Part shown: piece by piece, positions 1-7,680 of the stretch | Position numbering within the stretch: position 1 is the first letter of the stretch | Layout: each line of letters starts with the position of its first letter | Source: Ruaniaceae bacterium | Lineage (GTDB): Bacteria > Actinomycetota > Actinomycetes > Actinomycetales > Actinomycetaceae | DNA length: 18,601 bases | Reading direction: 5' to 3' | Assembly: GCA_030450655.1 (NCBI GenBank) | Contig: JAKDIE010000003.1 | Coordinates: 1-18,601 of the forward strand | Program-made: the position numbers and the translations under genes | Notes under the pieces: model-generated | Told to the model about the DNA's origin: nothing | Database searches by the model: none | The model's input: only the letters and a program-made list of their open reading frames with translations

Positions 1-60
1 CCGGGTGGGTGGTTTGCTGGGGGGCCCCGGGGGGGGGCCCCCGGTTGGGGGGGGCCCTCT
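1..60. other. G/C homopolymer-rich low-complexity end, possibly a sequencing or assembly artefact
   Basis: The first 60 bases are almost entirely runs of G and C, including uninterrupted runs of nine and eight G and self-complementary G/C blocks, followed abruptly by ordinary sequence at about base 60. Nothing coding or regulatory can be supported here. Such runs at a sequence end are typical of basecalling or contig-end artefacts, but a genuine G-rich element cannot be excluded. Confidence 0.5.
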
Positions 61-95
61 TCTGTGTATACGGATAGTTCCGTTCACGTGGCAGT

Positions 96-107
96 TAGAG
101 TTGGGGC
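96..107 (+). promoter_or_regulatory. Putative leaderless -10 box of the GH1 gene
   Basis: TAGAGT at 96-101 lies six bases before the ATG at 108, which would place the transcription start on or next to the start codon. The same geometry recurs at other genes in the window. No convincing -35 element is visible. The G-run before the ATG (103-106) could alternatively act as a weak ribosome binding site. Confidence 0.4.
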
Positions 108-1436
108 ATGGACTTCAGCCTTGAGCGACCTTTGCCTTTGAATGGACTTCTTGTGGGCACGGCATCTGCTGCGACACAGATCGAGGGCGGAGACCGGAAC
201 AACAATTGGTGGCAATGGGCGCAGGTTCCCGGCAATGTCGCGGACGGATCGTCGCCTGAGCGCGCGAACGATCATTGGAATCGGTGGCGCGAGGACAATG
301 CGCTGATGGCCGATCTCGGATATCCGATTGCGCGAATTGGTCTCGAATGGTCTCGGATCGAGCCAGCGCCGGGGGAGTATTCGACGCAGGCGCTCGATCG
401 CTACCGCGAAGAGATCGGTGATCTGCGAGACAAAGGTATCCGTCCGTTGGTGACGTTGCATCACTTCAGTAATCCGCTGTGGCTTCAGCAGATGGGTGAG
501 TGGACCAATCCTGCGACAGTGAATGCGTTCGTGAAGTATGTGCGGGTCGCCGTCAGTGCGCTCCGGGATCTCGTCAGCGAGTGGGTGACGATCAACGAAC
601 CCAACGTGTACGCAACCCAGGCGCATTTGTTCCGTGAAGGCCCTCCGGGAGCCGTGTCCCCAAGGAATCTGCGCCTTGTGCTGCGCCATATGGCAGTCGG
701 TCATCTGTTCGCGTATCGGGCGATCCACGATCTGCAACCAGAGGCAACCGTCACTATTGCGCACCATCTGCGCGAGTTCGCTCCGAAGCATCCGGGTAAC
801 GTGGTGCATCGTGCGTTCACGCGCTTCGATCGATGGGCATTTCAGGACGCGCTTGCCGGCGCATTCGGGCAGGGACGGTTCCCGGCGCTGCTTGGTTCCT
901 CTCCTGTGCCAGTGGGCCGGTACGTGGATGTGATCGGCTTGAACTATTACTCCCGCACCGCTGTCACGGGCCCTTCGGACGGTACGTTCGATGATGTCCC
1001 GCTGAGCGATCTGGGCTGGGAGATCTATCCCGAGGGCCTGGTCAACACCGCGCGCACGTTGCATGAACAGCTCGGCGTCCCCGTCTGGATCACTGAGAAT
1101 GGAACGGCGGATAACGGCGACGGAGACCACTTGGAGTCATTCCGCCCGCGGTTTATTGCCGAGCACCTCGCAGCGATCCTGCGATCGGACGTTCCGATCG
1201 AGCGGTACTACCACTGGTGCTTTGTCGACAACTGGGAGTGGTCTGAGGGCGAAGTTCCGAGGTTCGGTCTCGTCCACAACGATTACGAGACGCAGATTCG
1301 CACGGTGAAGCCCTCGGCCCGGATGCTCTCCGAGATCGTGGCCGAAGATGGCCTCACGCCTGCGATCGTCGCCACATACGCCGCCGGCCAGCAGTACCGG
1401 CACACCGCACCGGCAAGGGACCACACGGCCACATGA
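108..1436 (+). CDS. Glycoside hydrolase family 1 protein (beta-glucosidase-like)
   Basis: A 442-residue retaining glycosidase of family GH1, which removes a terminal beta-linked sugar (glucoside, galactoside or a phospho-glycoside; the substrate cannot be read from sequence). The N-terminal GTASAATQIEGG (17-28) is the usual first barrel strand with the sugar-binding Gln. His118-His119 and the TINEPN motif with acid/base Glu164 follow. The nucleophile Glu330 lies in ITENGTAD, and NWEWSEG (375-381) supplies the -1 subsite Glu and Trp. Length and motif order are normal, so it should be active. There is no signal peptide or membrane segment, so it is cytoplasmic and needs imported substrate. It ends in an ATGA overlap with the next ABC ATPase gene, implying translational coupling. 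That is odd, because the downstream transporter does not look like a sugar importer. Third-position GC seems lower than in the ilv genes (impression only). Confidence 0.9.
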   Translation: MDFSLERPLPLNGLLVGTASAATQIEGGDRNNNWWQWAQVPGNVADGSSPERANDHWNRWREDNALMADLGYPIARIGLEWSRIEPAPGEYSTQALDRYREEIGDLRDKGIRPLVTLHHFSNPLWLQQMGEWTNPATVNAFVKYVRVAVSALRDLVSEWVTINEPNVYATQAHLFREGPPGAVSPRNLRLVLRHMAVGHLFAYRAIHDLQPEATVTIAHHLREFAPKHPGNVVHRAFTRFDRWAFQDALAGAFGQGRFPALLGSSPVPVGRYVDVIGLNYYSRTAVTGPSDGTFDDVPLSDLGWEIYPEGLVNTARTLHEQLGVPVWITENGTADNGDGDHLESFRPRFIAEHLAAILRSDVPIERYYHWCFVDNWEWSEGEVPRFGLVHNDYETQIRTVKPSARMLSEIVAEDGLTPAIVATYAAGQQYRHTAPARDHTAT

Positions 1437-2104
1437 TCGCCGCCGAGAACCTCGTAATCGGCTACAGCGATGCGCCCGTGTGTGCCCCAATCACTTTCTC
1501 AGTGCAGCCGGGGCATGCGCTGGCCGTGGTTGGGCCCAACGGCGCGGGCAAGTCGACTTTGCTTCGGACGCTTGTTGGAGTCCTCGAGCCGCTCTCGGGT
1601 GATGTTTCAGTTCTGGGCGCACCACTCGACGAACGGGCTGTGGATTTCCGCGCAGCCGTCGCAACAGTGTTCGACGATGACGCTTTCTTCCCCTCGTTGA
1701 CTGTTGCCGAGCACTTACGCCTGGTGACCGCGGGTCATCGCGTTCCCCACGCTGCCGAGGTGATCGACGGCGTCCTTGAGACCTTCGGGATCGGCTCCCT
1801 TGCTGACCGCTTCCCAGGGAGCCTGTCCTCGGGGCAACGCCGGCGCTTTCTTCTTGCCTCGGCGTTCGCGCGTCCGCGGTCTCTCTTGATTCTCGACGAG
1901 CCGGAGCAGCGGCTCGACCTGTCGATGCGACGCGAGCTCGCAGCGCTCTTGGTCGAGGAGACATCACACGAAGGTGCGGTGATTCTGGCGTGCCACGATA
2001 CCGAGATGATTCGGACCGTGGCAGATACGGCGCTCCTAATCCGGGAGGACGGCTCCGCCGCAATCGTGACGCCCTCAGAAGCGGCTGCGGCATTGGAGGA
2101 GTGA
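1433..2104 (+). CDS. ABC transporter ATP-binding protein
   Basis: A 223-residue single nucleotide-binding domain. Walker A is GPNGAGKS (34-41), the signature LSSGQ is at 131-135, Walker B with the catalytic Glu is LLILDEP (151-157), and the switch His is H188. It lacks extra C-terminal domains, resembling small export-type ATPases (CcmA/NatA-like) rather than carbohydrate importers. The usual Q-loop Gln is not obvious: the equivalent stretch after VATVF is Asp-Asp-Asp (81-83). Its ATG overlaps the GH1 stop (ATGA), and its stop overlaps the start of the following membrane protein (TGATG), so the three genes are probably co-translated. It presumably energises that membrane protein. The substrate is unknown. 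Confidence 0.85.
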   Translation: MIAAENLVIGYSDAPVCAPITFSVQPGHALAVVGPNGAGKSTLLRTLVGVLEPLSGDVSVLGAPLDERAVDFRAAVATVFDDDAFFPSLTVAEHLRLVTAGHRVPHAAEVIDGVLETFGIGSLADRFPGSLSSGQRRRFLLASAFARPRSLLILDEPEQRLDLSMRRELAALLVEETSHEGAVILACHDTEMIRTVADTALLIREDGSAAIVTPSEAAAALEE

Positions 2105-3555
2105 TGAGTCTGCGGCGGCTCACGCGGCTCCTGATCAACCGCAACGCATCCGGCACTTGGGGCGATCTCACGGCGGACATCTACAACGCCTTACTCGGGG
2201 TCGTGATCCTGATAGCCATGCTGTGGATCCCGTTGCAGCGCGCCTCGGAAGCACCCGGCTCCGCCGCTCCACTGCGGCTCGATCCGGAGTGGCTGGTGGT
2301 GATCGGGTGCGCCTGGGCGCTGTCACTGCTCGTGGCACTGATGAGCAGGATCGGTCCCGTGGCGCTCACCTCCGCCCAATCAAGATGGTGGCTGCCGAGC
2401 CTCGAGGATCGTGCTGGTCTGCTCGCGCCCGTGCTGTGGATGCGGTGGGGGGTCGCTGCCGCTGCCGGTGGGGCCATTGGTCTCCTGCTCTCTGTGGGGC
2501 TCGCAATGCCCGTCGTAACCACGATCGTTTCCGCCTCGCTACTGTCCACTGCCGCTGTGAGCCTCCTGGTGCTCCGGCAGCCCTCCCGGCGAGATTCGCT
2601 CTGGCCAGATGTGTTGGTGGCCGTGGTGCCCGTCGTCGGGGTGGTCCTGGTGACGGCACCGATCCCGGCGCCGACGCTCTCGAGTGATCTGCTCGTCGCC
2701 GTCGCAGTTCTGCTCGCCCTCACGCTCGGTGTGTCTGCGCTGGGCGCGCTTCGGGCGTTGCCACGAATTCACGACGGCGATCTCGCACGCGCCGCGCGCA
2801 CGGCGGGGCAACTGGGGAGTGCAGTTCTCGAGCTGAACGCGCGGGAGTTCTCGCGCGCGCTCGAACGGCCCGCTCGGAGGACCTCGCGGCACTCTCTCTC
2901 GTTCGTACGCGTGCGCGGTCCGATGCGCGCCATCGCGGCGGCAGACACCACGCGACTGGCGCGCTCTCCTCGTCACCTCGCCCAGATCGCCGTGGCCGTC
3001 GCTGCCGTGGTGATCACAGCCTCGCTGAGCGTCTACTCGCCGGTAGTGACCGTACTCGTGCTGATTGTGGCCGGATATGGTGCCGCGCTGGCCACCGCCG
3101 AGGGCCCTCGGCGCGCCCAATTGTCTCCAGCGCTCGATTCTCTGCTGCCGCTCTCGGCTGCGCGGACGAGAGCGGCGCGTCTCATCCTGCCAAGTGCCGC
3201 AATGGCGATCGCGGCCACGGCGATGACGGCGATCATCGGTCTCAGAGCAGGTGAGCTCACGGGCTTCGCGTTGTTGGGGCTCATTGGCGCCCCCGTATGG
3301 GCGGCAGCGGCGCTCCGCGGCGCGTATCGAGAGCAGCGGCAGCTATCTGGAGTGGTGGTGCCCACGCCGATGGGGGCGTTCCCCGCCGATGCGGCCCAGG
3401 TGTTCGGCACAGGGATTGACCTGGCCGTCTTCGCGCTCATCCCCACCTGGATCGCTGTGCTGCTCTCAACCGCCACGTGGCAACTCACGCTCGCGCAGGC
3501 CGCGTGTTCGGCGCTGGCCACCTGGCTGGTGGTCCACGCGGCCGGTAGGCGCTAG
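2104..3555 (+). CDS. Polytopic membrane protein, probable ABC permease partner (DUF6297-like)
   Basis: A 483-residue Ala/Leu/Val-rich protein. Hydrophobic segments lie at roughly 25-44, 62-80, 113-134, 137-157, 168-187, 195-216, 293-311, 313-331, 358-380, 385-404 and 435-457, with a last one near 460-480. A basic, soluble stretch at about 220-292 is probably a cytoplasmic loop. The ATG at 2104 is chosen because it shares a base with the preceding stop (TGATG) and sits just after a GGAGGAG ribosome binding site. The in-frame upstream extension lies wholly inside the ATPase gene and is arginine-rich nonsense. I recall actinobacterial membrane proteins of this size beside a lone ATPase being labelled DUF6297, but only a domain search would confirm that. 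Its role as transporter membrane subunit is inferred from context. Confidence 0.7.
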   Translation: MSLRRLTRLLINRNASGTWGDLTADIYNALLGVVILIAMLWIPLQRASEAPGSAAPLRLDPEWLVVIGCAWALSLLVALMSRIGPVALTSAQSRWWLPSLEDRAGLLAPVLWMRWGVAAAAGGAIGLLLSVGLAMPVVTTIVSASLLSTAAVSLLVLRQPSRRDSLWPDVLVAVVPVVGVVLVTAPIPAPTLSSDLLVAVAVLLALTLGVSALGALRALPRIHDGDLARAARTAGQLGSAVLELNAREFSRALERPARRTSRHSLSFVRVRGPMRAIAAADTTRLARSPRHLAQIAVAVAAVVITASLSVYSPVVTVLVLIVAGYGAALATAEGPRRAQLSPALDSLLPLSAARTRAARLILPSAAMAIAATAMTAIIGLRAGELTGFALLGLIGAPVWAAAALRGAYREQRQLSGVVVPTPMGAFPADAAQVFGTGIDLAVFALIPTWIAVLLSTATWQLTLAQAACSALATWLVVHAAGRR

Positions 3556-5144
3556 AACGAGCCGAGGATCTGGGCGATCAGGATCTTCAGGATCATCGCC
3601 ACCGGGTAGACCATCGCATAGCCAAGTGCCACGCGCGGGTCGCCGTTGGTGCGGTTGTTGGCGAACGCCAATACGGCAGGCTGCGTCTGGGCACCTGCAA
3701 TCAGTCCGGAAAGCTTCGTCCCACCAAGCTTCACCACGTACCGCATCGAGAGGTAGAGGCCAAGCCCCACAGTTGTCGTGATGGCGAAGCCGAGAATTAG
3801 AATTCCAACCCACGCACCCGAGGTGAATGCCGTCATGATCTGCGTGCCGGCGTTAGCGCCTGCGTACGCGAGGAACAGAAGAAGACCGATTTCGGAGAGC
3901 ACGTTGCAGGCCGTGTGGGGGAGCGCGGTGCGGAACTTTCCGATGCGTCCCAGACGGCCCATCACGAGGCCCACGATCAGGGCGCCAGCGGCCGAACCGA
4001 TCGCGAACGTGCCACCGCCCGGCATCGGGATCGGGATCTGTCCAATGAGTAGGCCGAGCGCCATCCCGAGACCGAAGGCGATGGGGTTGATGTCCGAGAG
4101 GCCACGCGAGGAGTCTCCGAAGTACTTCGAGATCTCATCCATACGCGCCGTGGGCGCCACGATCCGGGCGCGGTCACCGAGCAGGAGCGTCACGCTTCCT
4201 TCACCCACCATGTCCACGTCCCCGCGTCGCACACGAGAGATCGTTGCCCCGAACCGGTCCTCGAGGCCCAGTTCGGCCAGGGTGCGGCCCGCCAGCTTCG
4301 GGTTAGAGACGGTCACGCGGCGGAAGTCGAGGTATCGCCGATCGGCGAGAAGTGAGTGTGAGGACATGTGACCGATCAGCTGGATTGCCGCATCGACATC
4401 GGCATTAGGCCCCACCACGGTGAGGAGATCCTCCCGGAACAGCACGTCCGTGGCCTTTGGCTGAGTGATCGGGCCATCCTCGCCGCGGCGCAGGCGCGAA
4501 AACTGTAGTCCCGTGCCGAGCTGAGCCTGCAACGATTCGATGGTGGGCCTGGTATCCATCTCCACGCGGATCGTGCGGTTGATGAGGGGGGACGGCTTGT
4601 CCGTGTCGTTCTTTCCGTAGTTGAGCGAGAGCGCCGAGAACAGGAGCATGCCGAGGACGCCCCAGATGTAGGAGATCGAATAGCCCACCGTCGCCAGTGG
4701 GGCATTCCCGCTGGCAGCTCCAGCCGCCGCAAGCGCTGGCGTGTTCGTGAGCGCGCCGGCATACGTGCCGGCGATCAACGCGTGGTCCATGCCCAGCAGC
4801 CTGCCGAGCCCGAACGCGATTCCCGCGCCAACGGCGAGTGTGAGAATCAGCAGCAGGATCACGTTGAGGGAGTTCCTCATCGTGTGGAAGAACGATGGCC
4901 CCGAGACGATCCCGATCGCGAAGGCGAAGATGACGAGGCCGAACGTGCCCACGTCGTGGGGGATCAGGAGTTCCGTTCCGTATGTCAGCCCGGCGGCGGG
5001 GAGGATGACCGCGCGTACCCGAACCGCTGCGCCCCGGCGCGAGAGCCCCTCCACCTTCATGTGGCCGAAGGCCATGCCGATTCCGAGAAGGAGGAAGAGG
5101 TAGATGAGGGGCTGGTTCGCGAGGAACTCAAAGACCGGCTGCAT
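3552..5144 (-). CDS. AspT/YidE-type transporter (AAE family) with two RCK_C (TrkA-C) domains
   Basis: A 530-residue membrane transporter of the aspartate:alanine exchanger family. The N-terminal half has about five hydrophobic helices (about 12-172). It carries family-like motifs such as FAFAIGIVSGPSFF and TYAGALTNTPALAAA. Two soluble TrkA-C-like domains follow (about 190-258 and 275-345, each ending in a VVGP or IVAP turn), then a second membrane half (355-530) with GGTKLSGLIAGAQTQPAVLAFA near 474-495. The ATG at 5144 is preferred: it is preceded by an AAAGGTGA ribosome binding site and starts MQPVFEFLANQPL, the usual beginning; a longer reading frame to 5234 has no such signal. Characterised members exchange aspartate and alanine or export dicarboxylates. 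Its divergent neighbour, a four-carbon acid kinase/dehydrogenase, suggests a related hydroxy-acid substrate, which is inference. Its stop codon overlaps that of the convergent membrane gene. Confidence 0.85.
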   Translation of the reverse strand: MQPVFEFLANQPLIYLFLLLGIGMAFGHMKVEGLSRRGAAVRVRAVILPAAGLTYGTELLIPHDVGTFGLVIFAFAIGIVSGPSFFHTMRNSLNVILLLILTLAVGAGIAFGLGRLLGMDHALIAGTYAGALTNTPALAAAGAASGNAPLATVGYSISYIWGVLGMLLFSALSLNYGKNDTDKPSPLINRTIRVEMDTRPTIESLQAQLGTGLQFSRLRRGEDGPITQPKATDVLFREDLLTVVGPNADVDAAIQLIGHMSSHSLLADRRYLDFRRVTVSNPKLAGRTLAELGLEDRFGATISRVRRGDVDMVGEGSVTLLLGDRARIVAPTARMDEISKYFGDSSRGLSDINPIAFGLGMALGLLIGQIPIPMPGGGTFAIGSAAGALIVGLVMGRLGRIGKFRTALPHTACNVLSEIGLLLFLAYAGANAGTQIMTAFTSGAWVGILILGFAITTTVGLGLYLSMRYVVKLGGTKLSGLIAGAQTQPAVLAFANNRTNGDPRVALGYAMVYPVAMILKILIAQILGSF

Positions 5145-5308
5145 AAGGTCACCTTTCGACAGGTCAAGGATGCCGCATTCAAATGCCATTTCTCTGGGCC
5201 TTCCGGCCTTGTGAGCGCGGCCACTCCTCTTCACCAGATGGTCCCAGATTTCCGCGGGCGAAGCATGGCATTCTAGTATCCGAGCATCCGTTGAAAAGGG
5301 AGAGAATC
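5145..5308. promoter_or_regulatory. Divergent intergenic region between transporter and kinase-dehydrogenase genes
   Basis: A 164-base spacer that must hold the promoters of both divergent genes. For the plus-strand gene, TAGTAT at 5274-5279 is a good -10 box with a predicted start near 5286 and a short leader containing AAGGGAGAG (5296-5304) as ribosome binding site. No strong -35 is visible. On the minus strand only the transporter ribosome binding site (around 5148-5155) is convincing. A small inverted repeat, GCATT-CA-AATGC (about 5174-5185), and a GGCC-TTCC-GGCC hairpin are possible operators, but both are short. Confidence 0.4.
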
Positions 5309-7666
5309 GTGGATCTTCAGCAACTCATGGATGGATACCCTGCGCCACTTCCATTGACCGCCGCAGATGTGAGGGAGGCCCGGAGCGACACTCATGCCGA
5401 TCACGTGGTCGTGATCGACGATCACCCCACCGGTGGCCAGTCGATGGTTGATGTTCCGGTCCTCACTGCGTGGTCTGAGGACCAGATCGCGTGGGCGATG
5501 GATGGCGACCACCCCGTGTTCTACATCGTGACGAACACGCGCGCGTTGGACGCGAAGGCCGCCGAGCACCGGATGCTCGAGGTGGTCAGCAGTGTCCTCG
5601 AGGCCGCGAAGGAACGGGGCAAAGTGGTCACATTCCTCATCCGCTCCGATTCGTCCCTGCGCGGGCATTTCCCGCTCGACGTGGATATCGCAGTCAATCT
5701 CCTCGAGAGTTCAACGGCGCACCCGGTGGACGGCATCGTGATCGTGCCCGCGTTCCCGGAGGCAGGCAGAATCACGGTTGGCGGAACGCACTACGTGGAG
5801 CAGTGGCCCGGGGATTACCTTCCCGTGGGTGAAACGCGATTCGCAAAGGAGCCACGGTTCCCGTACAGCCGTTCTGATCTGGCCGGGTGGGTTGCCGAGC
5901 GTTCGCGCGGCCGATACAGCGCCGATCATGTGGCATCCATCCCGCTTGAGGTGGTACGAACCAGCCCGGACGCCGTCGCGGCCGTGCTGATGAACGCCCG
6001 GCACGCCGAACCTTTCGTGGTGGATGCCGTCACCGAGGAGGATCTTCGCTCGATCGCGATTGGTCTGTTCATCGCGAGGAGCAACGGGAAGCGTTTCATC
6101 CTCCGCACCGCCCCACCGTTCGTCCGTGCGGTCGTCGGTCAAGAGGTGGCAGCTCCGCTCTCGGTGGAGGACATCCAGGCGATCCAGGCCGAAGGGGACA
6201 TCCCTGAGGGAAATGGACTCATCGTGGTCGGCACGCCAAACTCGCTGACACGCCGCCAGGTGCGCGCGCTGGAGGCGCGTCGTCCCATCAGGGAAGTCCA
6301 CCTCGCGGTGCCGGCTCTCCTCGATTCCCGGCGCGATGGGCTCATCGAGCAGGTGGTACAGCAGGCGGTGGATGGGCTCCAGTTCGGGAATGTGATGGTG
6401 CGGCTGTCGCAGATGGAACTCGACGGGGATGCGAAGGGGGACTTCTCCCTCGATCCGCGCATCGCCCGCGCCGTCAACGAGGTCTGCTACCAGATCGCCA
6501 AGCGCGCCGAGCTTTCGTTTGTGGTGGCGCGGGGAGGCTCCGTGGTCCAGTACGTGGCACAGGCGCTCGGCGTGCGGCGCTCGCTGGTGCGCGGTCCAAT
6601 GCTGGACGGGATCGTGTCCCTCTGGCAGCCGCTCGTGGGCGTCGCGAAGGGAGTCCCGTTCGTTGTCTACGCCGGGGGAGTGGGCAACGATGAGTCACTC
6701 GCCGATGTTGTTGACAAGCTCTCAGGGATCGTTCCGCCCGCGCGCATTGTCAGCACCTCGACCGCTCACGCACCCACGAATGTGACGCGTGTGGCGGTCC
6801 TCGGGTTGGGTTCGCGAGGTATGCCGCTCGCACAGCGCCTCTCCCAGTCGTTCCCCGTGGAGGTGTACGACGTCGATCCGGCCGTGCGAGTGAAGGCAAG
6901 CCAGGCCAATCTGACCGTAGCCATCAACTCGCAGGAAGCCGCCAAGGAATCCGATTGCGTGATTATCGCCGTGCGCGGGGCGGAGGCGCTCGATGATGTC
7001 CTGGGCGGCCCACATGGCATCGTCGATGTCCTGAAGCCAGGTTCGATCGTGGTGGTGGTCACGGCGATTGGGATCGACGAGGTACGGCATGCCTCAGAGG
7101 CTCTCGCGAAGAAGGGTGTGCATCTCGTGGACGCCCCCATGAGCGGAGGAATTCACCAGGCGCTCGCGGGCGGGCTACTTGCCACCATTGGCGGCCCGCC
7201 GCAGGCCGTGGAGGCGGTTCGTCCAGTGCTCGCTCATCTTGCCGATCCGATCATCATGGCCGGGTCCCAGGCAGGAGACGGCCAGGCAATGAAGGCAGTC
7301 AACCAGTTGCTCGCTGCCGTGAACCTTGCTGGGGTTGCCGAGGCACTGGCGCTGGGAACCGCGCTCGGGCTTGACGTGGCCGCCATCCAGACCGCGCTCT
7401 CGTTGGGCAGTGCGTCCTCGTTCATGGTGCGTGATCGCGGCCCGCGAATGCGGGACGTGATCGAAGGAGCCAAGCCGCCGGCGGAGAACAGGCTCGCGGT
7501 CACCTCGAATGAGCTCTCCGTGGCACTCGAGATTGCGCGGGAGTCCGCTATTGCGACACCAGTGGCAGCCGCAGCTGAGCAGGAGATGATGCGGGCTGCC
7601 GCTCAGTTGCCGGATGAGTCCGATGACTCCGAGATCATCCGAGTGGTCAATCCCAACGCCTTCTAA
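5309..7666 (+). CDS. Fusion protein: four-carbon acid-sugar kinase (DUF1537) plus 3-hydroxyisobutyrate/threonate dehydrogenase-like domain
   Basis: A 785-residue two-enzyme protein. Residues about 1-480 match the OtnK/DtnK kinase family: a glycine-rich IDDHPTGGQS motif (36-45), RSDSSLRGHFPLD further on, and the C-terminal nucleotide-binding half with ARGGSVVQY (407-415) and VVYAGGVGNDES (452-463). Residues about 490-785 are an NAD(P)-binding beta-hydroxyacid dehydrogenase: AVLGLGSRGMPLA Rossmann motif, DAPMSGGIHQA substrate motif, catalytic Lys662 in GQAMKAVNQLL, and the all-alpha C-terminal domain. The GTG at 5309 is preferred because AAGGGAGAG precedes it and the protein then begins in register with the family; a longer frame from 5183 has no signal. 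Such enzymes oxidise and phosphorylate threonate, erythronate or tetronate, but no aldolase or isomerase partner is nearby. Kinase motifs depart from my recollection of the family, so the kinase half may have changed function. Confidence 0.85.
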   Translation: MDLQQLMDGYPAPLPLTAADVREARSDTHADHVVVIDDHPTGGQSMVDVPVLTAWSEDQIAWAMDGDHPVFYIVTNTRALDAKAAEHRMLEVVSSVLEAAKERGKVVTFLIRSDSSLRGHFPLDVDIAVNLLESSTAHPVDGIVIVPAFPEAGRITVGGTHYVEQWPGDYLPVGETRFAKEPRFPYSRSDLAGWVAERSRGRYSADHVASIPLEVVRTSPDAVAAVLMNARHAEPFVVDAVTEEDLRSIAIGLFIARSNGKRFILRTAPPFVRAVVGQEVAAPLSVEDIQAIQAEGDIPEGNGLIVVGTPNSLTRRQVRALEARRPIREVHLAVPALLDSRRDGLIEQVVQQAVDGLQFGNVMVRLSQMELDGDAKGDFSLDPRIARAVNEVCYQIAKRAELSFVVARGGSVVQYVAQALGVRRSLVRGPMLDGIVSLWQPLVGVAKGVPFVVYAGGVGNDESLADVVDKLSGIVPPARIVSTSTAHAPTNVTRVAVLGLGSRGMPLAQRLSQSFPVEVYDVDPAVRVKASQANLTVAINSQEAAKESDCVIIAVRGAEALDDVLGGPHGIVDVLKPGSIVVVVTAIGIDEVRHASEALAKKGVHLVDAPMSGGIHQALAGGLLATIGGPPQAVEAVRPVLAHLADPIIMAGSQAGDGQAMKAVNQLLAAVNLAGVAEALALGTALGLDVAAIQTALSLGSASSFMVRDRGPRMRDVIEGAKPPAENRLAVTSNELSVALEIARESAIATPVAAAAEQEMMRAAAQLPDESDDSEIIRVVNPNAF

Positions 7667-7680
7667 ACCAGCAGATTGCC

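Noticed and set aside
84..1130. 348-codon minus-strand open frame opposite the GH1 gene
   Set aside because: Arg/His-rich composition with no recognisable motif and no ribosome site; it is the antisense shadow of a clearly real GH1 gene.
5183..5308. N-terminal extension of the kinase-dehydrogenase frame
   Set aside because: No ribosome site, would overlap the divergent promoter region, and the extra residues do not resemble the kinase family.
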